Assembly: GCA_027859095.1 (NCBI GenBank)
Contig: JAQIBN010000087.1
Location: 1-48,966 of the forward strand
Direction: 5' to 3'
DNA from: Spirochaetia bacterium
GTDB taxonomy: Bacteria; Spirochaetota; Spirochaetia; B11-G9
Length of the DNA stretch: 48,966 bases
Shown: positions 22,144-29,637 of the stretch, piece by piece
How positions within the stretch are numbered: position 1 is the stretch's first letter
Layout: each line of letters starts with the position of its first letter
Notes under the pieces: generated by a model
Seen by the model: the letters and a program-made list of their open reading frames with translations, nothing else
Database searches by the model: none
What the model was told of the DNA's origin: nothing
Translations under genes and position numbers: made by a program

Positions 22144-23174
22144 ATCTTATTATTCCTATAAATTGTTTTTAAAACCATGTGATCTATGAGTGGATTTAAA
22201 CCGTTCATAAATATAATACTGAACATGACCCCTTCTGTATAACCAGCAAAGCTTCTTATAAGAAATGTTAATAATCCACATCCAAAACCATAGATATATT
22301 TACCTATTTTTGTTGTTGGTCCTGTAACAGGATCTGTTGCCATAAACATTGCTCCAAATAAGAGTCCACCGCTGAGGATGCTGAAAACAGGAGGGGCTAT
22401 AGCAGGGGATATCATATTTCCAATAAATGAAAATACTAATACTGTTCCAAGGTATGAAACAGGGATTCTCCAGTTGGATACTTTGGAGAGCATAAGAAAG
22501 ATTCCACCAACAATAATTCCAAGACTGAAAACTTCGCCCATACTTCCTGCATGCAGCCCTCTCAATAGATCCCAATAAGGTGTCATTTCTCCGGAAATCT
22601 GGAAAACACCAAGAGGGGTTGCAGATGTTATTACATCTGCGAAAGGTTCTTTCCATGATGCTGACATAAGTTGTGGAAATGCGATTGTAATAAACAGTCT
22701 TCCAACCAGAGCCGGGTTAAAGATATTTCTTCCTGTTCCGCCAAATATTTCCTTTCCAAAAAATGTTCCAAATATTGATCCGATTGCAACAGCCCATAAG
22801 GGTAGGGTTGGGGGCAGAACCAGTGCAAAAATAAGACCTGTTACAAGAAAACCTTCTTCAATTTCCCTTTCCCTTACTATTGCAAAAGATACTTCTACAA
22901 TCCCTCCGGCAATGTAGGATGTCATAATTATTGCTAAAGCATACAATCCGTAAAAATAGACTGCAGCTGCTGTTGCAGGCAGAAGGCCTATTATAGCAAA
23001 TGACATATATCTTTTTATTTCAATATGATCTTTAATATGTGGTGCTCCATGAGTTACTATACTGGTCCCAAATATTATCCCTTCCATTGTCTCAAAAATA
23101 GATTTAAATTTATGTAATGATTTTTTTTCTCCCATTTGATGAATGAGTTTTTGGACTTTACTCTGCTGCTTCAT
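22140..23174 (-). CDS. nqrB: Nqr/Rnf membrane subunit B (RnfD homologue), operon 1
   Basis: 344 aa. After an N-terminal tail (THGAPHIKDHIEIKRYM, NqrB-like) come about ten membrane helices. EEGFLVTGLIFALVLPP and GKEIFGGTGRNIFNPALVGR are hallmark NqrB sequences. ITSATPLGVF contains the Thr that carries covalent FMN in NqrB/RnfD (SATP). It binds riboflavin and FMN and is the likely quinone-facing, ion-moving subunit. It overlaps nqrA by 17 bases and nqrC by 4. The shortened N-terminus is intermediate between NqrB and RnfD. Confidence 0.92.
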   Translation of the reverse strand: MKQQSKVQKLIHQMGEKKSLHKFKSIFETMEGIIFGTSIVTHGAPHIKDHIEIKRYMSFAIIGLLPATAAAVYFYGLYALAIIMTSYIAGGIVEVSFAIVREREIEEGFLVTGLIFALVLPPTLPLWAVAIGSIFGTFFGKEIFGGTGRNIFNPALVGRLFITIAFPQLMSASWKEPFADVITSATPLGVFQISGEMTPYWDLLRGLHAGSMGEVFSLGIIVGGIFLMLSKVSNWRIPVSYLGTVLVFSFIGNMISPAIAPPVFSILSGGLLFGAMFMATDPVTGPTTKIGKYIYGFGCGLLTFLIRSFAGYTEGVMFSIIFMNGLNPLIDHMVLKTIYRNNKI

Positions 23175-24693
23175 TAGTCTGCTCCTTTGGCTGCATAGGC
23201 GAGCAGCCCACTTGTTGGCGACCAGCCTTCAATCCAATAAGATTATAGGAATTGATAAAATCATCCTCTTTTACATAAGCATCTTCCAGAAGTTTTTTCT
23301 TCCCTTCTTTTAGATAAGCTGCAATTGGTATTTTTGCTGTACATACATAAGTACAAAGATTACAGTCTATACATTTAAATATTCCATACTGAACAGCAGT
23401 TTCATCCAGTCTGTCTCTTTCAACATATGGAAAAAGAACATTTGGAAGTATTCCTGCAGGACAAACATTTTGACAAAATCCACATGAAAGGCATGCTCTC
23501 TGTTCGCCATTTAAGTTTGTATTTATAGTCTTTTTAAAAGGCAGAATCTTTGCAAGAAATGTGTTAGAAAAAGAATCTTTTTTAAAACCTGGTTTTGCAA
23601 AAAACATCAGATCCTGTCCTCTTTTTTCCTCAAGAGCAATAAGTACTTCAGTATTTCTTCCAATAGGTGATTCAAAATTGGATTTTTTCCCTGTTAGAAC
23701 ACTGTTGTTGATAAAACGAATATCTTCCTTATCTTCCAGCAATAGTCTCCCTGTGGAAATATCTGATATAAGTGTTCCCACTTTTAAACTTAAGTGGATA
23801 TTATCATTAAAAACAGGCCCGGCCAAAGCCACTATTTTTTCTGTTAAAGGTTTTCCTTCTACTACTGCTTCATATACATGACAAACGTCCTGTATTCCAA
23901 GTATAACAATACCCTTATTTATACCCTTGTAATTAGCAGGAATATCAATATTTAGTACAGTTTTTGCAAGCACAGAGTCATGGCTCTGAGGATATTTTGC
24001 TTTAGTTTTATGAAATGAAATCGATAAATTATCTGAAACTGCATTATCAATAACCTGAAACCATGTAGAGGTATTTGTACTCATTGCTATGTGAATAGAG
24101 GCTTTTCCCATAATTTTAGCTAGAATGGACAGTCCTTCAGTAAACTTTTTTACACCATCATCCTTCAGGAATACAGAGACGTCAGGGTTAAAAACCTCGG
24201 AATCTGTTGAATGAATTATAATATGCTGAACATCCTCTGGTTCTATTACTGATGATTTGAACCCTGTGGGAATACCACTTGATCCAAGAGAACTTGTTCC
24301 GGATAAATAAATAATTTTCTCCAGATCTTTTCCACCTAGTTTTCTCCAGTCATTTGTAAAACCAGGTACTTTTTCCAATTCAGTGGAATCTGTGCTGGTA
24401 ATTTTGACAACACTAACCTGTTGTTCCAAATAATCCATTTTTTTAACAGATTCAACAATACCATTTACAGAGCTGTGTATAGGAGAAGAAACAGAATCAT
24501 CATCCTGCCATATAATCTGTCCTGCACTGACTTTATCCCCTGTTCGTACAAAGGGTTTTATCTTTGTGTCTGTTTTACTTAAGGGTATGTAGAGATGTTC
24601 TGGTAATACCTGAACGATGAGTTCCTGTGAGGGCTGTCCCTTAAACTGCTTTAATTCATACCCACCGGAAATTTTTCCATTTAGTAATTTCAT
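23158..24693 (-). CDS. nqrA: NqrA/RnfC hybrid subunit with two 4Fe-4S motifs, operon 1
   Basis: 511 aa. The N-terminus has a lipoyl-like lobe (VSSPIHSSVNGIVESVKK), then a Rossmann-like domain in which the RnfC NADH/FMN loop GGAGFPT is replaced by LGSSGIPTG and the NAxECEPY segment by HSTDSEVFNPDVSV, as in NqrA. The C-terminus has CLSCGFCQNVC and CIDCNLCTYVC, two complete 4Fe-4S motifs as in RnfC; usual NqrA keeps only vestiges of the second. It therefore looks like an NqrA that retains RnfC clusters and does not bind NADH itself. It is the first gene of a 16-gene operon and is preceded by a promoter at 24769-24796. Confidence 0.88.
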   Translation of the reverse strand: MKLLNGKISGGYELKQFKGQPSQELIVQVLPEHLYIPLSKTDTKIKPFVRTGDKVSAGQIIWQDDDSVSSPIHSSVNGIVESVKKMDYLEQQVSVVKITSTDSTELEKVPGFTNDWRKLGGKDLEKIIYLSGTSSLGSSGIPTGFKSSVIEPEDVQHIIIHSTDSEVFNPDVSVFLKDDGVKKFTEGLSILAKIMGKASIHIAMSTNTSTWFQVIDNAVSDNLSISFHKTKAKYPQSHDSVLAKTVLNIDIPANYKGINKGIVILGIQDVCHVYEAVVEGKPLTEKIVALAGPVFNDNIHLSLKVGTLISDISTGRLLLEDKEDIRFINNSVLTGKKSNFESPIGRNTEVLIALEEKRGQDLMFFAKPGFKKDSFSNTFLAKILPFKKTINTNLNGEQRACLSCGFCQNVCPAGILPNVLFPYVERDRLDETAVQYGIFKCIDCNLCTYVCTAKIPIAAYLKEGKKKLLEDAYVKEDDFINSYNLIGLKAGRQQVGCSPMQPKEQTNEAAE

Positions 24694-24768
24694 TTTTCAC
24701 CAGTTCTAATTTTATTTTTGATACTTTAATAAGTATTTTTATATATCTTATCGTTATGTATCTGTTTT

Positions 24769-24796
24769 ATTATATACGTTTTAACAAGTATTACAA
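24769..24796 (-). promoter_or_regulatory. Candidate promoter of the Nqr-Nuo operon, with an overlapping palindrome
   Basis: Minus-strand TTGTAA (24796-24791) and TATAAT (24774-24769) are separated by 16 bases, about 75 bases upstream of nqrA. AGTATTACAATACT, six-base arms around two bases, covers the -35 region at about 24787-24800 and could bind a repressor. The rest of 24694-24992 is very AT-rich and contains no gene. Confidence 0.5.
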
Positions 24797-24897
24797 TACT
24801 AAAATGTAATTTATTGCTTTTTTTATCACAACAATAAACAATTAAAATCTTACAATATTATAAAACAATATTAAAGAGAATTTTATTCTTAATATAT

Positions 24898-24918
24898 CCT
24901 GAGTTAGCAGCTAACAGG
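24898..24918. promoter_or_regulatory. Palindromic site upstream of the ferritin-like/kinase operon
   Basis: CCTGAGTTAGC and GCTAACAGG pair around a central A with one unpaired base. It lies about 40 bases upstream of a TATAAT at 24959-24964 that probably serves the plus-strand gene at 24993; the -35 of that promoter is poor, so an activator may bind here. No other copy of this exact palindrome was noticed. Confidence 0.35.
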
Positions 24919-24992
24919 AAAAATTTATTTTATATTCTGATTTTTGATGAATATAGTATATAATATGATTATTATATACCTATGGAGAGAAT

Positions 24993-25454
24993 ATGATTAG
25001 TTTTAAAAAGCTTGAAGATATTTTAAGAGAAACTATAAAGTGGGAAGAACAGATGAAAGATCTTTATGATGTTGCTGAGCTAGGATTACGAGGCAAAGAA
25101 GCAAAAGAACTTTTAGTTTTTCTAAAAGATTCTCATTACAGGCATCTGAATGTCCTTCAAAATATAAATGTAAATCATTATGGGCCTGATGAATGGATTA
25201 AATTTACAGCTGATTTTGGAGTTCTCCAGCAGATACCGCAACATCAAATTACACAACATTCCAGTGCTGAGGATATTTTTTCCAGGGTAAGTAATTATGA
25301 GACATCTCTTAAATTAGTTTATCAAAGGGTGTCTGAACATACTGTCTCTCAAAGTCAAACAGAATTATTTTCCTCCCTGGCACTTATGAAAGAAAATCAG
25401 TTATCTGCTATCAGTAATTTTATAGAGAGTTATTTTAATCCTAATGTGGGGTAG
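24993..25454 (+). CDS. Ferritin-like four-helix protein, triad 1 (function unknown)
   Basis: 153 aa, almost all helical by composition. It resembles rubrerythrin-type four-helix bundles in layout: KWEEQMKDLYDVA in helix 1, LKDSHYRHLNVL in helix 2, YETSLKLVYQRV in helix 3 and LMKENQLSAISNF in helix 4. The ligand pattern E...H is incomplete (helix 4 has ENQ where ExxH would be expected), so a diiron site is doubtful. Two paralogues occur, at 28576-29028 and 35143-35598. It is followed 3 bases later by a histidine kinase and then a response regulator. The repeated association suggests an input or accessory protein for the kinase. I do not recognise a named family. Confidence 0.72.
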   Translation: MISFKKLEDILRETIKWEEQMKDLYDVAELGLRGKEAKELLVFLKDSHYRHLNVLQNINVNHYGPDEWIKFTADFGVLQQIPQHQITQHSSAEDIFSRVSNYETSLKLVYQRVSEHTVSQSQTELFSSLALMKENQLSAISNFIESYFNPNVG

Positions 25455-25457
25455 CAT

Positions 25458-26846
25458 ATGGTGCAGGAACTTAGTCCTATTGAGTCATCAGCATTTAAGA
25501 GTTTGAAAAAGGTTATAATATGGTTTATAACACTTCGATGGATAGCCTGTATCGGTGTTTCTATGGTACTGATACTTTCTTATTTTATTTTTCACTTTCA
25601 ACTTCAATACAAAATATTATCTATAACGACTTTTATACTGATACTTCTCAATCTTACATATAGTTTCTATTTTTACAGATATAAGAAACAATATCTTCAA
25701 AGAAGAGAGATTCACCAGTTTTTTCAGATACAGATTTTTGGCGATTATCTCTTGCTTCTTGTTCTTGTTTATTTTTCAGGATTTATGGAAAATCCCCTCA
25801 TTTATTTCTTTGTCTTCCATATTATAATCACATCCTTTCTATTTTCATCAAGAATTGTAACCCTGTATACAGCTATACTTGTCCTTGTTATTGGCAGTAT
25901 TTCATTCCTGCAGTATTTTTATATTATTCCATCATACCCCCTATTTACTAGTTATGGGATAATGGCGCCAATTGTCAGACTTGTTCAAACAGCTGGGTTT
26001 TCCGCATTATTAGTAATAACAGCATATCTGACTACCAGCACTATTAAAAAAATTGATACCAGGGGAAAGCAGTTCGAAATAGAACTCAATAAGTATAAAA
26101 GTCTGGATAAAATAAAGTCCAATTTCATACTTCAGGTAACTCATGAACTGAGAGGACCTCTTGCCGCGATCAGCGGTTTTCATGAAATGATACTTAGAGG
26201 TATAACAGGCGAAATTCAGGACCAGACAAGGCAGATAATAACCAAGGCTGACAGACGTACTGATAATCTACTCATAATAATTGGTGAAATGATTGATTTT
26301 GCCTATATAAAATCCAGTGATGATATTACTTTTGCTACTAAGGAACTGTCTGTCAGAAAAATTATTAGTGAGAATATCAGTAACATTACAACAAAGGCAG
26401 AACAGGAAGAGGTTCATCTTTCAGTTGCATGCCCAAAGCACCTTAGAATAAAAACAAATAGTGATCTGATAAACATAATTCTTGGAAACTTATTGTTTAA
26501 TGCTATAAAGTATACACAACCAGGGGGGAATGTGTCTTTGATCGCGTCAGAGAAAGGGCATGAAGTTCATATTGTTGTTGAAGATACAGGAATTGGTGTA
26601 TGTGAAGATGAAATTGAAAAAGTTTTTGATGAATTTTATCGTTCAAGAAGGGCTAGAGAAATGGAAAAAGATGGAACAGGCTTGGGGCTGTCCATAGTTA
26701 AGAAAGCGGTGGATGCACTTCATGGACGTATTATTGTACACTCAAAAGAGGGTAAAGGCAGCAGTTTCCATGTGTTTCTGCCGGCATATATTGATACAGG
26801 ACAAATACCAGGAGGAGAGAATGCAGAGAATACTGATAATAGATGA
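25458..26846 (+). CDS. Membrane histidine kinase, triad 1
   Basis: 462 aa. About six membrane helices occupy residues 15-200, beginning VIIWFITLRWIACIGV, with no large periplasmic loop, so the signal is probably within the membrane or from a partner protein. LQVTHELRGPLAAISGF is the H-box with the phospho-accepting His. NLLFNAIKYTQPGG (N), VEDTGIGVCEDEI (G1) and GTGLGLSIVKKAV (G2) complete the ATPase. A cysteine within the G1 box (GVCED) is unusual. The gene overlaps the response regulator by 26 bases. A quinone- or redox-sensing role next to Nqr operons is inference. Confidence 0.9.
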   Translation: MVQELSPIESSAFKSLKKVIIWFITLRWIACIGVSMVLILSYFIFHFQLQYKILSITTFILILLNLTYSFYFYRYKKQYLQRREIHQFFQIQIFGDYLLLLVLVYFSGFMENPLIYFFVFHIIITSFLFSSRIVTLYTAILVLVIGSISFLQYFYIIPSYPLFTSYGIMAPIVRLVQTAGFSALLVITAYLTTSTIKKIDTRGKQFEIELNKYKSLDKIKSNFILQVTHELRGPLAAISGFHEMILRGITGEIQDQTRQIITKADRRTDNLLIIIGEMIDFAYIKSSDDITFATKELSVRKIISENISNITTKAEQEEVHLSVACPKHLRIKTNSDLINIILGNLLFNAIKYTQPGGNVSLIASEKGHEVHIVVEDTGIGVCEDEIEKVFDEFYRSRRAREMEKDGTGLGLSIVKKAVDALHGRIIVHSKEGKGSSFHVFLPAYIDTGQIPGGENAENTDNR

Positions 26847-27183
26847 TGATGAGGATATTATTGAAACTGTTGGATCATTATTGAAATTTGAGGGTTACGA
26901 TGTTGATTTTGCTATAACGACAGAAAAAGGGATAGAGAAGTTGGAAGAAAACATTCCCGACCTAGTTTTACTGGATATTATGTTCCCTGATAAAAAAACA
27001 AAAGGCTTTGATGCAGCTGCAATAATTAAGGACTTATATGCTGATTTGCCGCTTTTTGTTTTTACAGCAATAAACAGGGAATATGCATTTGATTTTTCAA
27101 TGGATGATATAAAAGCTGACGAGTTTATCAATAAACCTGTTAAACTGGACAGGCTTTTAGAGTTAATAAAAAAATATACTTAA
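26821..27183 (+). CDS. Single-domain response regulator, triad 1
   Basis: 120 aa from ATG 26821 (MQRILIIDDDED) after GGAGGAGAG; the longer track start at 26713 runs through the kinase gene. IDDDEDIIE gives the acidic pocket, LVLLDIMFP the phospho-accepting Asp, FTAINREYAFDF the Thr region and NKPVKL the Lys. There is no output domain. A five- to six-residue insertion after the phosphorylated Asp (MFPDKKTKGFDA) and the INREYAFDF segment are shared with the regulator at 29222 and, more loosely, that at 37014. It must act by protein contact or as a phosphate relay. Confidence 0.9.
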   Translation: MQRILIIDDDEDIIETVGSLLKFEGYDVDFAITTEKGIEKLEENIPDLVLLDIMFPDKKTKGFDAAAIIKDLYADLPLFVFTAINREYAFDFSMDDIKADEFINKPVKLDRLLELIKKYT

Positions 27184-27188
27184 AGGGC

Positions 27189-28457
27189 TTAGGCTGCCTT
27201 GTCTCTCCGATCAGACAGCCTGCGGCACTGTTCCCGAATATTATTTACTGTTGTAAAAAAATCCCGCATAAGGGTTACCGACAAAAAACGTCCTCGTTCA
27301 GTAGCTTTAAGGGAGCCTTCTTTAAAGATCGCCGCCCTTAACAGGAATGCTAAACTAAGCTCAAAAAACATGTGGATAAACCATAACCTGCCATAGTTTT
27401 TCCTTATTGTCTTTAATGGGAGTTTTCCACTAAAAAATGCCATGAGAAGAAAGTACTGCAATTTTTCTTTCCCACTAAGCTGCTTCCCCATAGTTATAGC
27501 GGGAATATCTGCATTAATCATTTCGATGTAATGCTCAATAGAAAATGTTGTTGTAAACAAATTTCCGGAAAGGTAAAAGAAAGCTCCGGAACCAACTCCA
27601 ATGTAGGAGTCCCTGTTTGTAATATACTCATCAAGAGTGTTCCCTTTGCGGGTAAAACACCATGAAGACGTTCGTTCATAAATATCCGATAGTGCTGCAA
27701 CTATAAGCTTGTAGAATTTCTTTTCATTATTTACATTGGAGTGACCAAGAGCAAGTTTAATTTTTTCTTTAACAGAAGTAGAGGACATGAGGGGATAAAA
27801 TGTAGCCTGGTCTAAATTCATATTCTTGATAATTGCAATATCTCTTTCGAGCATCTCTTCAGACTGTTCAGGGAAATTAAAAATCATATCAACATTCAGG
27901 GTCTCAAATATTCCAGCTGCGTCTCTCAGACGTTCCTGTATGATATCCCCACTTCCATATTTATTAAATCTTTTCAGCTTGCGTAAAAGTTCATCATCAA
28001 AGGTTTGAACCCCAACTGAAAGTCTGGTAACACCTGAATCTTTAAGAGTCTTCATAATGCGGGGTTGCAGGTGATTTGGATTGGTTTCTACAGATATCTC
28101 CCTGATATCCCAAAGAGACCTGATAAGTTGTAATACACCCCCAAGACGTTCCGGCATAACTGTCGGAGTACCACCTCCTACATATACTTCATCAAATTTA
28201 AATCCCCTTTCGCTATAACACAGGATCTCTTTTTCAAGAGCATCAAAATAGGGAATGGCCTGTTTTTCGTCAAATTTTACTTTAAAGAAGGAACAATAAG
28301 GACAGAGCACCTCACAAAAGGGAATATGGACATAGAGAAGCAAGGGTTCAGTAGGAGCTTTAAGCACCGGTGGTGATGAAAGAGCATGCACTTTCATACT
28401 CCGGTGCATCATTGATTTCACAAGCTTATTTAGAAGAAGTTCAGAGATATTTTTCAT
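27189..28457 (-). CDS. HemN/HemW-like radical SAM protein
   Basis: 422 aa. HIPFCEVLCPYCSFF is the CxxxCxxC radical SAM motif with the extra aromatic and Cys of coproporphyrinogen oxidase-like proteins. VYVGGGTPT and SVETNPNHL bind SAM, and RLSVGVQTFDDELLRKL is the family's middle motif. The C-terminal part (SSWCFTRKGNTLDEYITNRD and GVGSGAFFYL) is closer to the HutW/ChuW and related branch than to classical HemN. It may be a haem chaperone, a coproporphyrin decarboxylase or a haem-handling methyltransferase; the sequence does not decide. It converges on the triad 1 response regulator. A decayed paralogue lies at 38739-39161. Confidence 0.82.
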   Translation of the reverse strand: MKNISELLLNKLVKSMMHRSMKVHALSSPPVLKAPTEPLLLYVHIPFCEVLCPYCSFFKVKFDEKQAIPYFDALEKEILCYSERGFKFDEVYVGGGTPTVMPERLGGVLQLIRSLWDIREISVETNPNHLQPRIMKTLKDSGVTRLSVGVQTFDDELLRKLKRFNKYGSGDIIQERLRDAAGIFETLNVDMIFNFPEQSEEMLERDIAIIKNMNLDQATFYPLMSSTSVKEKIKLALGHSNVNNEKKFYKLIVAALSDIYERTSSWCFTRKGNTLDEYITNRDSYIGVGSGAFFYLSGNLFTTTFSIEHYIEMINADIPAITMGKQLSGKEKLQYFLLMAFFSGKLPLKTIRKNYGRLWFIHMFFELSLAFLLRAAIFKEGSLKATERGRFLSVTLMRDFFTTVNNIREQCRRLSDRRDKAA

Positions 28458-28575
28458 ACTATGGGTTGTAACATATATATATCCAGTTTATCAATATATC
28501 GAAATATATATGGCAAAGGTAATAAATTACCCATTTCCCAATATTATTCTTAGGGTGCTGATCCCCTGCAGGTAG

Positions 28576-29028
28576 CTACTCCGCAAAATTTTTCTTTATA
28601 AAATTCCTAATTCTATCAACTTGATTTACCTTGAAATGGAAAAGTGATTCAAATAAAGCTTTTTGGCTTTCGGAGACAAGGGATTTAGCTCTGCCCAGAT
28701 AAAAATTTTTCAGCTTTTCTTCATATTTAACAACATTCTCAAATATTTCCAGAGGTGGTGAGTTTTTGTCAATAGAACGAACCGGTATCTCAGATTCAAT
28801 GGATTTGTCATCGGTAAACTGCATCCATGAAATATGTCCGTAATCTTTAAGGTTTAGATTTTTCAATACCTCAAAATGCTTTTGATGATTCTGTTTAAGG
28901 AAAACAACCAGTTCTTTCGACTGTTCATTTTTTACCCCATAACTTGCAATATCATATAAATCCAAAATTTCCTGTTCCCATTTTAGCGTCAATTTAAATA
29001 CCTGCTCTAAATCCCTAAATGTTTTCAT
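28576..29028 (-). CDS. Ferritin-like four-helix protein, second paralogue (unpaired)
   Basis: About 150 aa from ATG 29028 (MKTFRDLEQVF), which follows GGAGGGAGCT; the track start at 29040 precedes that site. LKWEQEILDLYDIASYGV and LKQNHQKHFEVLKNL match helices 1 and 2 of the triad 1 protein, and KYEEKLKNFYLGRAKSL matches helix 3. SHGHISW-like ligands are not preserved, so metal binding is uncertain. It is transcribed divergently from the response regulator gene at 29222, with which it shares the upstream region, and has no kinase of its own beside it. Confidence 0.7.
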   Translation of the reverse strand: MKTFRDLEQVFKLTLKWEQEILDLYDIASYGVKNEQSKELVVFLKQNHQKHFEVLKNLNLKDYGHISWMQFTDDKSIESEIPVRSIDKNSPPLEIFENVVKYEEKLKNFYLGRAKSLVSESQKALFESLFHFKVNQVDRIRNFIKKNFAE

Positions 29029-29117
29029 AGCTCCCTCCATTTGCAGGATAAATCAGCCGGCTCTTATTTGCAATGATTTTTTTGTATTTTAACAACAAGG
29101 ACAAAAGAATTTATATT

Positions 29118-29173
29118 TTTGTTGACAAAATAGATGAGCTATCTAATAATGTTAATATCATTGAGTCAACAAA
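29118..29173. promoter_or_regulatory. Divergent control region: promoter bracketed by a 9-bp inverted repeat
   Basis: Plus-strand TTGACA (29122-29127) and TAATAA (29144-29149, spacing 16) form a good promoter for the regulator-nqr operon. TTTGTTGAC (29118-29126) and GTCAACAAA (29165-29173) are exact inverted copies lying over the -35 and just after the start site. This arrangement suits a repressor binding both sides of the promoter. The region also serves the divergent ferritin-like gene. Confidence 0.55.
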
Positions 29174-29221
29174 TGTAACATTATAACTATTATACTTAAT
29201 TAATGAGTATTGGGAGTAGCA

Positions 29222-29590
29222 ATGAAAAATAAAATTTTAATTATCGATGATGATGAGGACATTGCTGACAATATTCAGGCATTACTTTCATTTGAAGGTT
29301 TTGAGGTAATTAAATCATTCCATGTCGATGAGGGAATAAAAAAAATAGAGGATGAAAAACCGGATCTAGTTCTTCTGGACATAATGTTTCCTGAAGGTAA
29401 AACATTAGGGTTTGAGGCCGCTATTGAAATCAAAAAAGTCCGGCCCAAGCTCCCTATTTTCGCTTTTTCTGCAATAAATAGAGATTATGCATTTGATTTC
29501 CAAAAAGAAGATGCACATGTTGAAGAGTTCATCGTAAAACCGATAGATTCAAAAAATCTGGTTAATCTGATTAATAAATATTTAAAATAA
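29222..29590 (+). CDS. Single-domain response regulator heading the second nqr operon
   Basis: About 122 aa from ATG 29222 (MKNKILIIDDDED) after GGGAG; the TTG at 29210 is less likely. LVLLDIMFPEGKTLGFEA holds the phospho-accepting Asp, FSAINRDYAFDF and VKPIDS the Ser and Lys regions. It is closest to the regulator at 26821 (shared LLDIMFP and IN-R-YAFDF). No kinase gene adjoins it. It precedes nqrA2 by 47 bases without a terminator, so pump and regulator are probably co-transcribed; phosphorylation by one of the two nearby kinases is likely. Confidence 0.88.
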   Translation: MKNKILIIDDDEDIADNIQALLSFEGFEVIKSFHVDEGIKKIEDEKPDLVLLDIMFPEGKTLGFEAAIEIKKVRPKLPIFAFSAINRDYAFDFQKEDAHVEEFIVKPIDSKNLVNLINKYLK

Positions 29591-29637
29591 CTAAACCGGA
29601 TGTATTTCCAAGACTTTCAAAGGTATGGGGGTAAAAT

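Noticed and set aside
28458-28575. Alternating TATATA repeats upstream of the radical SAM gene as an operator
   Set aside because: The stretch is simple AT-rich DNA, in which such partial palindromes are expected by chance.
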